From the NCBI GenBank assembly GCA_009792885.1, contig WMCF01000015.1:5347076-5411075 (forward strand): a stretch of 64,000 bases of DNA. The letters run 5' to 3'. The position numbers and the translations under genes were made by a program. The stretch comes from Eremophila alpestris peregrina (Eukaryota; Chordata; Aves; Passeriformes; Alaudidae). The notes under the pieces were generated by a model. That model was given only the letters and a program-made list of their open reading frames with translations, had not been told where the DNA came from and ran no database searches. The first letter of the stretch is position 1; each line of letters starts with the position of its first letter. Shown here piece by piece: positions 1 to 10,500 of this stretch.

Positions 1-1028
1 TGAATCATAGGGAACTCTTAGAAACTCACAATATTCAATACAGCTGGCAATGAATTAAAATCCTGTTTTATAATTATTTGTTTTTAGAGCTTCCTTGTTC
101 TGATAGTCAAAAAGCACATCACACTAGTCAGTTATTTCCACAGTGTCCTTTAGCAAATTAAATTTTTATTTCCACCAGGCTGTTCTGATTATCAAGTCCA
201 TATTCTTAATGGTAGCTATCAAAAGGCTAATTTCATAGGATAAATTAATTTCCACTGAATTCCATTTTACCTTAGTAACACTATGTCTAATGTAGAGGCA
301 TGAGATAAGATTCATGTGAGAGAACTTGTGACATTTCTGTTTAGGTCAATCATTGTCATCTCTTAATATAAGATAAGAAACATAAGGCAATATAAGTAAA
401 AGGTTAATTTCATAATTTTGTAGATACAGAAAAAAGAATATGAAGCAAGTTCCTGTTTGTCACCAGTGACTACAAAGCAGTGACTGTCTCGACTATTGCT
501 GTAACCTTCATTGTCTAAAGGGCAAAGGTGAGGAAAAGCTTGTTAATAGAGGAGAAATCTTCTATTTGAACAACCATTAGCCTTAGTAAAAGCAAAAACT
601 TCTGGGCTTTTCAGTCTTTCTGATTTGAAAAAGGGCTCGTAGGTTTGAAGTCCTGTCTTCTTTCTAAGTTATAACAACTGGCCTAATAAAATTTCAGCCT
701 CTACCAGTAAGTCTGGCCTTAGCTCAGGTGGAAACATCTACCTCAAAATGTCTCTGGGCAAATCCACCTTGACACTGATGAATATGTTTGTCAAGATCAA
801 TCTTTCTTCAGTATCCATATGAGAAATAATTACTGTTTCAGCTGCAAATTAGAATTCTGAATTAAATAAAGCCACTGGAAGAAGTCTTTCTCAAAGTTCT
901 TGTTTGCACTTCTCTTACAGTCCTGTACCTTGCTCACCTAGTTTAACTACCTAATAAATATGTTACTCCCATAAAAGTTAGATATTCAGCACTGACAGAG
1001 CACTTTATGGATAGGGAAGCATTATCCA
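1..1028. other. AT-rich non-coding stretch, nothing recognised
   Basis: No open frame of note, repeat family or RNA gene is visible here. The sequence is AT-rich, with scattered ATTA and AATAAA words of the kind expected by chance at this composition. Confidence 0.6.
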
Positions 1029-1090
1029 AACAAAACAAATAAAGAAAAATAAAATGAAAAAGGAATAAAAAGAAAGAAAAAAAAAAAAGG
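1029..1090 (+). repeat. A-rich low-complexity tract
   Basis: About 60 bases are almost pure A with isolated T, G and C, ending in a run of about 12 A. It could be the decayed tail of a retroposed insertion on the plus strand. I see no recognisable body upstream and no target-site duplication, so simple low complexity is the safer call. Confidence 0.75.
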
Positions 1091-3610
1091 ACAACTGTGC
1101 TGGGAAGGTAGATTGACTCATGGTTTCTGAAAAGCATTGATTTCAGAATGAAGTTATTCAATCCAGAGAGACATGGCATTGCCCAGTGTGCATTCTGGGC
1201 AAGCTATTGAAATGCAACCTTTGCACACACAGGAAGCTATTCCTAAATCAGTAAGTATAACAACATCTATGGGCAGAGTTTTCATCTACATTTTTTACTC
1301 TTAGTACATAATGTTCTCAAATTTGTATCTTCCCTTACTTGAACTTGGAAGTTGTTAACTTCTATGTTTTTATCAAATATCAGGCCTTTCACTTTATCTA
1401 GGATTATGGAACTTTTAGTGAAATAGTTTTGCTCTGAAAAATTTAAAACACTGTCAGTCATTGCTATGACCCTGATTAATTAATGGACTTCTTACTGCAA
1501 GATGTACATTCCTCACTGGCTTTTGCTAGCCATGTTAAGGAAAATATTGCAGGGGATATGGTAGTGGCTATATCTGATGGGAAGGAAAATAAAGATAAAT
1601 AACAAAGCATGGTTTTCCCATTCTCATTTTTCACACTTTCCAGAATGAAAAGATGTGACATTTTTTAGCTAAAGATCTAAGTGAAGAAGCCATTAATCTC
1701 TGTGATATCACTTCACTCTTCTGTCAAAACAGGGTTTATTAAGAGCCAGATGAGCTATTTCTGCAAAGCATTGCATCTTGTGATACTGACACAGAGACTG
1801 ACAACACAATCCTCAGCCAAGAGATGCAGAATGATTGCATCTGCACTTTCCTCTCTCAGAGAAAGCTCAACTTCTGATCTGATGTAGCATAGAGCATCTC
1901 ATGGTACTGCCATAGCCCTTAAATACAGATAGCATTTTATATCTATCCATCTATCTATCTGTAGCAAATATTATAATACAATTTGAGATGTCATAGAATA
2001 ATAGCTTAGCAGCAAATGAAAATCTGTGCAACATGTAGTGTGAGGGAACAGAGACCCAGGAATGAACCAGGGACCTAAATTTTTTGGTAGTGTAAAGGTA
2101 GCCTGAGAGATATCAAACATAGGTGGTGCAGGTCTAACAAATAAGGGGATATACCTTACACAGAAAGAATCTCATTTTTCTGCCTATCACCTTGAAAATA
2201 CTTCATGTAAAACCACAGTGATGTGCAGTACAAGATCCAAACCTAGATTCCAAATATTGCTTCAATCTCACTCTTCATCTGAGCCAAAGAGAGTTTTTGC
2301 AATGGACAATGCTCTTTAGTCTATAATTTATGCATGTGGAGAAATGGATTTGAATGGAACTATGGATGCAATTTTTTTCAAGATATAAATTTCATGCACT
2401 CCTTTTAAATGTTGTGAGTCTCCAGTAGTGCACCAACTCTATTATGTTGAGCTAATGCAAAGATTGGAGTTGGCACCTACATAATTTTACAGCCTTGTTG
2501 TCCTAGTTGAAAAAATATCAGGCATCATTTTCCTCATTTCAGAATTTCTCAGCCAAGTCAGATGAATAATCTATTTAATTTTCATGGTTACTTGACAGCA
2601 CATCTATCTATCCCTGTACACATCATCTGAAACATTGACATAAATTCTTCACTTTACTTTTCAGGACTTAAGCCATAGTATTCTTGTTCCTCTTTCCTAC
2701 TTGGTTTCTCCAGAGTCAACATTACATCTGGTAAAGAGGTTAAAGCACTTCTCTTTGAATATTTACATTCTAAAATAGGGGGCTGGATTCAAAAAACTTG
2801 CTGAATATAACAGAGATGTCTTTTTAAAAGCAGTTCTGAATTCCCCTGGATTTCTTAGGGTTTTAATCACACAGAGAGAACTTTGCATGCTTTTAAGCTG
2901 ACTTCTGCAAAAAAAAGAATGAACACTTCTTTTCCTTATATCATGTAGGTATCTGTTAAAGAGCAGGTTTTGAAAATTCTCTGGAAAATGTCTAATGCCT
3001 ATTCCTAGACATGATATCAAGTGCAGTTGCATGACATTAGCCCACATTATAAAAGTGTTGGCAAAATAACTCCTCCATGTTGTTGTAACAAACAAAGGGC
3101 TGGGTGGCTGATTTCATGTTCTACAGATAATTGTGCTGTCTCCATAACACTGGAATTGATTTTCAGTGGACATACAAATTGAATATTGTACCAAATCCAA
3201 ACCTTTGCATGGTTGTATTGTGCAGCAAGTAATTGCATGCTGGGACAGGCTAGAGAACTGCCAAATAATGTAACTCAACTTCATCTCCTCTTTCTTTGCA
3301 GACCAGACTGCAAATCACGCTAATTCCAATAAGTCAAGAGGTTACGTGTAGAGAGCCACTGAGGTCCACTCAGTGAACAATAAGTTGATTATATAACTGA
3401 ATGCTCCATATTCTACAGAGTTTGAATTTTAAATTCAGCTCAGCACACAAAACAAATGCCTATCTCTAGGCCCATCCACAGTATAGTCACTACCTATCAG
3501 TGTATATGATCATTCCCAACTCAAAGGTTTGGTTCAAGGAGTCAAACCACCATGGGAGTTATTTTTTATTATTGTCATTCCTTCTTAACTCCACAGGACT
3601 TTGTTTCTCC
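1091..3610. other. Non-coding stretch; short tetranucleotide tract only
   Basis: The only structured item is the short ATCT tract near 1941-1961. Open frames here (for example the 110-codon minus frame at 2763-3095) have no recognisable domain and no coding character. At 3285-3301 a pyrimidine tract ends in CAG and looks like a splice acceptor, but no plausible exon follows it. Confidence 0.55.
1941..1961. repeat. Short ATCT microsatellite
   Basis: About five units of ATCT with one CCAT interruption. Too short to be strongly polymorphic. Confidence 0.8.
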
Positions 3611-3645
3611 TTTTTTTTTTTTTTTGGTTGGTTGGTTGGTTTTTT
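3611..3645. repeat. Poly-T followed by (GGTT)n microsatellite
   Basis: A run of 15 T (3611-3625) passes directly into four GGTT units and a further T run. Read on the minus strand it is an AACC repeat running into poly-A, a common way for microsatellites to start in A tails. No retroposon body is recognisable next to it. Confidence 0.85.
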
Positions 3646-3650
3646 GTGTT

Positions 3651-4659
3651 GTTTTCTAATTTCATAGTTGACCACAATATTCATCCAAATAAAGGCTTGT
3701 TGGCAAAAAAAGTAGCTTTTGATTGAACTTCAGTTGCTCAAGACAGTACTTCATTTCAGTTTAATGAGATATACCCTAAATCTGTTTGTTAATGCATTTC
3801 CATAAAGACTAGGAATTCTACTGGAGCAGAATATGTCTTAGTAACTTCAACAGTTATTCCGCTGAGGTATTTCAGCCAATGCTTAGTTATAATAGGACAA
3901 CCTCCTTTATTCTGTAATGCACTGAGGAGACTGGGAGGTGTGTCCATCACAATTTCACTTAGCAGGTGAACATTGAGACTCATTAGCAACCTGGAAGACA
4001 AGAGCTGACAGATTCAAGTTATCAATGCTTGTCTCCTCTGGCGACAGCAAACATGTTGTCAGGGGTGGTTTGCAGGGTTGGGAAGAGACAAATAGTTTGG
4101 TTTTACTTTTTTTTTTCCAAATTTCTTTTTTTTAAGCTCAACGAGCTCTGTCTCATTTTAGTGGGCCTAACTCAGTGTAAAGGAAATTACAGCTGACATT
4201 ATCATGTAGCATGAATTTACTCACTTGTTATTCTGCTCCTAAAGGCCTGGGCCAAAGAGGAGTTCTTCATAAACTTTGTCCATTGAAATTTTCTTCATAC
4301 TTAAAAAGAAGACCCACTGGGGATGAGGAGGAAGATCTCAAATTTCATCATATTTTTGAAAGGAAACAAAAGAATACAGAGTTCAGATATTTTGATATTT
4401 TTAGTTTGACAATAAGGAAATATTTGCTTTAAAATCCTATGTGAGCAACATAATTGTTATTGCAGTCAATATTTCTAAATAACAAATGAAGAGAAGAGGA
4501 AAAACGGAGCTTTTTTTTTTTTTTTTACATTTCAATCCAAATAATTTTTAATACTCTGAATATATTAAAAAATAGCCATTACACATGAAAATGAAGAGTT
4601 TTGGCTTTGAAGAACTACTTTTTTTTTTCTAATTTAAACCATTTCATAATAATTTTATT
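3651..4659. other. AT-rich non-coding stretch with poly-T runs
   Basis: Contains poly-T runs near 4108-4116, 4126-4133 and 4511-4526. No gene, RNA or recognised repeat is seen. The 73-codon plus frame at 4211-4432 has no recognisable domain. Confidence 0.55.
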
Positions 4660-4725
4660 CTACTCCAAAATCCATTGAAGTCATTACAAACTTCCTTTGA
4701 TTTCAGAAGATTTTGGATAAGGTCC
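4660..4725. repeat. Dispersed palindromic repeat, copy A (ancient, MITE-like)
   Basis: Left arm near 4665-4682 (CCAAAATCCATTGAAGTC) mirrors the right arm near 4699-4715 (GATTTCAGAAGATTTTGG) with several mismatches, around a short centre. The arms share the TCCATTGAAGTC/GATTTCA core with the better preserved copy at 45927-46012. I recall similar fold-back sequences built on CATTGAAGTCAATGG from bird, crocodile and turtle DNA but cannot name the family with certainty. The inverted repeat is seen directly; family membership is inferred. Confidence 0.45.
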
Positions 4726-5105
4726 ATAATTAAGGGATTTATGTGGGCAGGGTATAAGAAAAAAACCTAACCATTCCACTCCTTCAGACCTACAGATATA
4801 GTTTCCCTTGACTTCAGAGACAAATACAGGTAAGGGCAACATTTGGCCTTGAGATGCATTTTCAGAAGTAAATTAAATAGAATGCAAGAGCTACAGCAGG
4901 GAAAAGAGCTAATTTACTTTTCAAATTAATTTTTATATTTTTTCATTATTAATATTTATGACTTACACATTACGAATTACCTGTATTATTACAGGAAAAG
5001 AAGTTAAGATACTAAGAACAGATAATTTTTTTAATTAAAACACAGATTTAGATCTCTGCAACTCATTGATTTCTTGTTCTCTCTGTTCATCTCTGCTATG
5101 TCAAA

Positions 5106-5178
5106 CTAAACTTGACTCAGAACTACTATTACATATACCAGAGTATATGTAATAGTAGTAGTTCTGAGTCAAGTTTAG
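5106..5178. repeat. 73-nt near-perfect hairpin (inverted duplication)
   Basis: The left arm, 5106-5138 (33 nt, starting CTAAACTTGACTCAGAACTA), is matched by the reverse complement of the right arm, 5143-5178 (36 nt). The only difference is a 3-nt ACT insertion in the right arm. The loop is just 4 nt (CAGA). Downstream, 5184-5197 repeats 14 nt of the left arm (5124-5137, TACTATTACATATA) in direct orientation, so the right arm has two possible partners. Perfect pairing over this length with a tiny loop is typical of a recent fold-back template switch in replication. A short-lived small-RNA precursor cannot be excluded, but the loop is smaller than in most pre-miRNAs. Confidence 0.9.
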
Positions 5179-5314
5179 ATGTATACTATTACATATATGT
5201 AAGTTCATGTATTCATCTGTTTTTTTCAAAAAAGGGACATTTTGAAGAGAATGCATGAATTGTTATGACATCATTAAAAACACAAAATGTGTACTTGGAC
5301 TTTAGATATGTTTT

Positions 5315-5342
5315 GTATATATATATATATAGATATATATAC
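5315..5342. repeat. (TA)n microsatellite
   Basis: About 28 bases of alternating T and A with one AGA interruption, flanked by GT and AC so that the whole tract is nearly self-complementary. It lies about 140 bp beyond the hairpin at 5106-5178. Confidence 0.9.
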
Positions 5343-6237
5343 AAAAAACTAGAAGTTTTTGTGTGCCTGGAAGTTTGTCCCATTTATTCAGCTAAAGCAG
5401 GTAGTTTCACAGCACACCTTAATTTTTTTGTGTACATGAATATATGCACAGGTGCACATAAAAACATTCTTTTCATTTTTATTACCAGGATACATTGCTC
5501 ATATATGACAGCAAAACTCAACATAGAAGATATTTCAGTGTATCCCTGGACTTTATTTCTTCTGGTAACACTGGTTCCACTTAATTATCTGTAATCAAAC
5601 AGCTCACAAGTAAGCACCTAAGCATGGATTAATCCCATTTAACATTATAACTCTAAAAATTCAGAAGTTAACTGATCAGGTGCTGTCTTCAGTGAATGGC
5701 AGAAGACAGGCAAATCACCCCAGTGTAGGACAGAATCTGGAACAGGCAGTTGAGTCACCAGCTGAACATGCCTGTTCCTCTCCACTAAAGCACGAAACAA
5801 GTAGTTTACCTTTAGACAGGCAAATACTAGACTCCTAAAGTCAGCAGCTCTGAGTCACATACCATCAGGCCATCAGGAAGTATGCATGGAGAAGCAGAGT
5901 AGCTCAGTATCTGCGCCTGAATGGTATTAACACCTTGGTTTCCTTGTAGGCACCTGGACACAGGCTGCTCTTCCACTCATGGTGTGGTAAGGGCAGTGAT
6001 ATCCACAGTGATATTCAGACAACCTAAGCATTCATTAATTCTGCCCTTTCAACAAAAAATGGGGTACGTGCAGGACATCATGCTACCAGGACTGCTCCAA
6101 GGGCTCCACTGTGGTTTTCCACAGGCTGCCTGCATGGAGCAGGGCTCGACTGAGCAGCCTCAGGCACATGCCACTGAGCTGCTGGGTGGTGGGATGACCC
6201 ACAAGACTAAAGCATGCATTTCTTCAGTACCCTTATT

Positions 6238-6278
6238 GTGGATGATGATCATGGTCATGATGATCATGATGATGATGA
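6238..6278. repeat. Imperfect (GAT)n / GATCAT repeat
   Basis: About 40 bases of GAT units interrupted by CATGGTCAT and ATCATG words, so the tract is itself rich in small palindromes. It explains the acidic/methionine-rich tail of the open frame that crosses it, which argues against that frame being a gene. Confidence 0.8.
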
Positions 6279-7078
6279 ACCTTGCTGTGACCCTGCACCC
6301 AGTGTAATGCGTGCTTTCTGGTTAGAGACTGTCTCTTTTTCTTAACTACTCACTCCTTACCCAGAGAAAGCCAGAGAGGGAGCAGTATTTCTATGTGTTT
6401 TTCTATCACACTTTTAATACTCCCAGATTCCACCATTGAAAATCACATGGAATAACAACATTCACAGGCAAGGCAGGTTTTCTACTTTCTAAAAAAAGTT
6501 CCAGATAATATAGAGGTGAACAAAGTGGATAAAAACTGACTGAACTTGTGGCACAAGGAATATGAGTACACTTCATGTGTACTAGGTACTATATCATGAT
6601 ATTGCTGCCTGGGAACCCAATTTCATTCTTTTCTGTTATGCAAACTAATTTCTCTGAAATGTGTGAAGCCCAGTTTCAAAGTATCGCTTTAGTTCCTGAA
6701 ATTGTACTTGGAATACAGGAATACAAAAGTTTCTCACTTTTTAACATAATTTGCAAAATCTTTCTTTGTACAAGAGAAAGCTGTAATTCACTCTTTGAGA
6801 TTCAGGAATGTCATAAACCTCCAGAGTTGAGTTAACATAATTAATCACCAGAACCACAAAATTTATTTCTTTTTATTATCATGATCTTTGTCTGTTGTTT
6901 TATCATACACATTTAAAATATTTTTACCTTGAGATGCTCTTTAAGACATATTATCTTAATGATAACTGAGTTTATTTAATGTCAGTCATAGATTACACTT
7001 TGTCTCAAAACTAAACAGCTCTTTCAGGGCTGGAGTAAAGATTAGTGTGACCATATAAACTATGGGGGAAATGATGCA

Positions 7079-7092
7079 CCTAAATATTTAGG
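7079..7092. repeat. Perfect 14-nt palindrome CCTAAATATTTAGG
   Basis: Preceded by GCA, giving GCACCTAA, the same word that starts the second dyad of the cluster at 22209-22260. It may be a remnant of the same dispersed palindromic family. The palindrome is certain; the relationship is a guess. Confidence 0.5.
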
Positions 7093-8199
7093 AGCCAAGC
7101 ACCTGACACCACACTTCCAGGCTACCACATCAGATACCCTTCTCTGTTTCTACTCCTACCTGTCTAGAGTAATGAAACTCAGCTTCAAAGGTAAGTGCAG
7201 GTGCAGTAGAATACTGTTTCCCAACTGGTAAACAAAATTACTTGTATGCGTCTTGATCTCATCTAATTTTAGTAAATAAAACATGCAAGTTAATAATGTT
7301 TTCTCCTCCACAATTCCATGGAAAGAGAGAAAATATTTTTCTTTGGGGTAATTAATCCATGAAATTGCTTTCAGCAAAAGACTCTCATTTCTGATATCCA
7401 TTCCTTTGCAAATCAAGACACTCAACATTCCAAGAGTTCTGCCACTTTTTCAGGCAGAGACTGTGTCATTCAGACATTTTGACAAAAGGTTGGGAAAAAA
7501 CCAGCTCAGGTGAGCAGGTGTGAGGTTGATGCTGATCCCCTTGGTCTCCAGAAGGGACTGTTGCCTGATTTTCTCTGTGCAGGGAGCAGGGTATCTTGGC
7601 TTGCTCCATTTATCCAAAATGCTGTGTTTACTTGTTCCCAGCTGTAAGCAAATGGGATAGCTGTGCTGGCAGGGAGCCGCCTCTATTCCAGACTGTGCTG
7701 AGAGGCAAAGGAGAGCAAGCTGCCTTTGCCCTCAACACCCACTTCTCTCACATAGGGTTAGGCATCATCTGGCCATAGTAAAGACTTCAGATAGTTCATC
7801 TTTGGAGGGAGAACTTGAGTCACACAGTCTGTGGAATCCTCATTTTTCATCATTATGAGAATACTTCCTAGTGCCAGGGTATCCCAGTGTTTATTCACTC
7901 TTCTGGCATAGCCGTGTAGGGGGTGGATGCCAACACAAAGCGATCTATGAGACACAGACAAGCACTGTAGGTGAGACTGGTTGGGAGACACAGACCAGAC
8001 ACCTCCCTCAGGAAGGCCAGTCTGCTGCCAGTATGACTGGGAGCCCTTGGAGGCTGCAGAAATGTGCCCTTCGGTATCTTGGCTCATGAGTCAGTTGCAT
8101 GGGGAAAAAAGTACATGGTTTTACTGTGCCCAGCCACACATCTCCTGCCTGAAGCAGATTTAGATGGGCTTGCTTTTTGAAAATAATGGGGAAAACTCT

Positions 8200-8640
8200 T
8201 TGAACTGAGAGACTGATTCATGCGCTTGCAGTTACATAAAATGTATGTTTTTGCTGGACCATCTCATTATGCAGCCACCATTTTGGCATGCTGGTGAGAT
8301 GAGCATGTCAGCTAACCACATAATTATGAAAGAGATGCAAACAGGACTTTCTCTTGTACCTTTGCCTCTTCTTAGAGGAGCAAGCAACATCCCACCTCCA
8401 TGTTAGTAAATGTAATTTTTGGAATTAAATCAGGATTTCATGCATAACATCTTACAGCTACTGTCAGTTACATCTGTTAATAAACTATGTCCCTGGCTGG
8501 CAATAAATCATTGTATATGTCAATTATTACTAATTGTCTGCCTGAAATTAGGATTTCAGTAACTTTTTAATGCAAATACCTCCATCAGGTTATTATCTTG
8601 TCAAAATCTTACACTGAAATAAATTCCTCCTTTCTCACTC
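8200..8640. promoter_or_regulatory. Candidate conserved non-coding element
   Basis: This block looks unlike the neutral DNA around it. It has balanced composition, few homopolymers and closely spaced transcription-factor-like words: the palindrome CATAATTATG (8319-8328), CAATAAATCA, CTAATTGTC, and an octamer-like ATGCAAAT (8570-8577). There is no open frame, so if it is constrained it would act as an enhancer or other regulatory DNA. This is a judgement from texture only, with no alignment behind it. Confidence 0.3.
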
Positions 8641-10500
8641 TGTGTCAGAACTACACAAGGCTGTTGAAAAATTGAATGACATTTTTTAATGGTAGTGAAA
8701 ATTCCCTTTTACCTAGATCAGCCAGATTTGAGTTACACGGTGTTCAGATTTTCAAGCATTTCTGCAATCCTGCTTTATTTCAAACAAAAGCTGAGACTGT
8801 TCTGTAAGTACAATACTTCAAGGACCTGAAGTTTTAAGAAAAATATTGATTATCACAAGGGTTCATAATAAAATCTTGAGATGTAGCAACAAATAGCCAT
8901 TTTCAGGACAGAGGAGAGTAAATATCCTTTAATTTAAGAGAATACTGACCTCAATTTCTGCTTAGTTGCACTATTTTTAAATGATAAAATGCCCAAATTA
9001 CTCCACATTTTAATTTATAACTGATACTAAGCATCTAACTACATTGGAGTATTGTGCAAAGAGTCTCTCATCCTCTCCAAGATCATTTTAGAACTGGAAA
9101 ATATCTATGATTATAATAATGCAAAGCCACTTACAAGATTATAATATCTGTTTAGGGGTAGACTGAATTAGTGTGGGTGCCTGTTCCTATTCTGACTGGT
9201 AGCTCACTGGGGTAGCTATTAGGTCTGAAGAGTACCTGTTCACAGGATTTAAAGACATGACAGTTACTGGGAACTGCATCTCTGAAATGCAACCATTGAG
9301 CATTAGAGATACACCTGAAAAGTAACTAGAATAGATTCTTGAATAGCTTACATTTTTTTTGTATAGAAAGCAAAACACAATGATTTGAGAGCTAGAAACA
9401 TATAAATGGTGTTATTTTAAAAATAAGATTTAGAAAATGCTATCATTACATTAAGGACTATATTTTGTTTTGTTGTGTTTTGTGGTGCTACAGAAATAAT
9501 CATAGCTTTATTTATATAGCAAAATTTCCACAGTGATGATCTTTCCTAAAGGTTTTGAATTGAGAAAAAGCCAAAAAAAAAATTAAATGTATTAGGTATT
9601 ACTATCTTCAGGTTTTAAACTAGAATTAAGTTTTATACTTTTTTGGGGGGAGATAGGAAGAAACATTTACTTGAAGCAATGTCCTTGTCTTCTGGAGGTT
9701 CAAAAGCAGTTCAGGTACATGCTTTGTTGCTTTCCTGTGAACATCCATATTGTTCTATGCTTTAAGATACACCCTAGGCTGGTTTTGGTGCAGGCTGGTA
9801 AACTGTCAGAAGGAGCACAGACATTGTTTAGAGGATAACATGGGCCAAGGAATGTTCCCTTAAGGAAATTATGGATGCAATTACTCTGTTTTGTGGATGG
9901 AGGACCTTTAAGCTGCTTGTGAGCCACATATTGACATTAGCCCTCAGGTCTCGAGCACAGTCCTGTCTCATCTACCCCATACACAGGCATAGTCACTAGG
10001 CCTCTAACAATACCAGGTGCCCTGGGGTGTTGAAGATATTTGCCCCTGACTTCCAATGCCCCACCTGTGAGCAGCCAGACTGAGCTACCTTGACTTAACC
10101 ACCAGGCTTCCACATAAACACCTGTGAGAAGACACCTGCCTTCAGTAATCTGAGCCTGCGATGTGAATCCTGTCCCTGGGACTCACATTAACTGCTTAAA
10201 CATTGTCATTTAGCACCATTTGAACACAGTATGTTACCTGTTACCCTGCCTGATCAGCAGCTTTATTGCATGGGTATCCTTCTAGTGCCATGCAGGTGCC
10301 TTGGATATCCAGATGCATTAGGTACCTGAGTCTGCCCCAGATAGCATGAGACAGCTCTGTTTGGGCAACCAAATCCTTTGTATTGGGATAAAATTGTGAG
10401 TCAATTTCTGTAAGAAATTGCCTTCACATGATTGTTGGCTCAAAGTGCCAGAGTAAAAGATTTTAGCTGCAGATCTGCAGCGAGTTTGCTCATGATGCAA
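8641..10500. other. Non-coding stretch, nothing recognised
   Basis: Mostly AT-rich. The part at 9950-10330 is richer in CCTG/CAGG words and might hold a very old repeat, but I could not match it to a family. No gene or RNA is seen. Confidence 0.5.

Larger units (their letters stand above)
5343..8199. other. Non-coding stretch with locally GC-richer parts
   Basis: The parts near 5880-6200 and 7500-8090 are somewhat GC-richer and hold short open frames on both strands, including the 128-codon plus frame at 5921-6307 and the overlapping frames at 7758-8163. None resembles a known protein. Besides the GAT tract and the 14-nt palindrome at 7079-7092, I recognise no repeat. Confidence 0.5.

Noticed and set aside
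1029..1090. A-rich tract as the tail of a processed pseudogene
   Set aside because: No recognisable coding remnant upstream and no target-site duplication.
1724..1745. Match of TCAAAACAGGGTTTATTAAG here to TCAAAACAGTGTTTATTAAT near 48868
   Set aside because: Only about 20 of 22 positions, no extension on either side; compatible with chance in AT-rich DNA.
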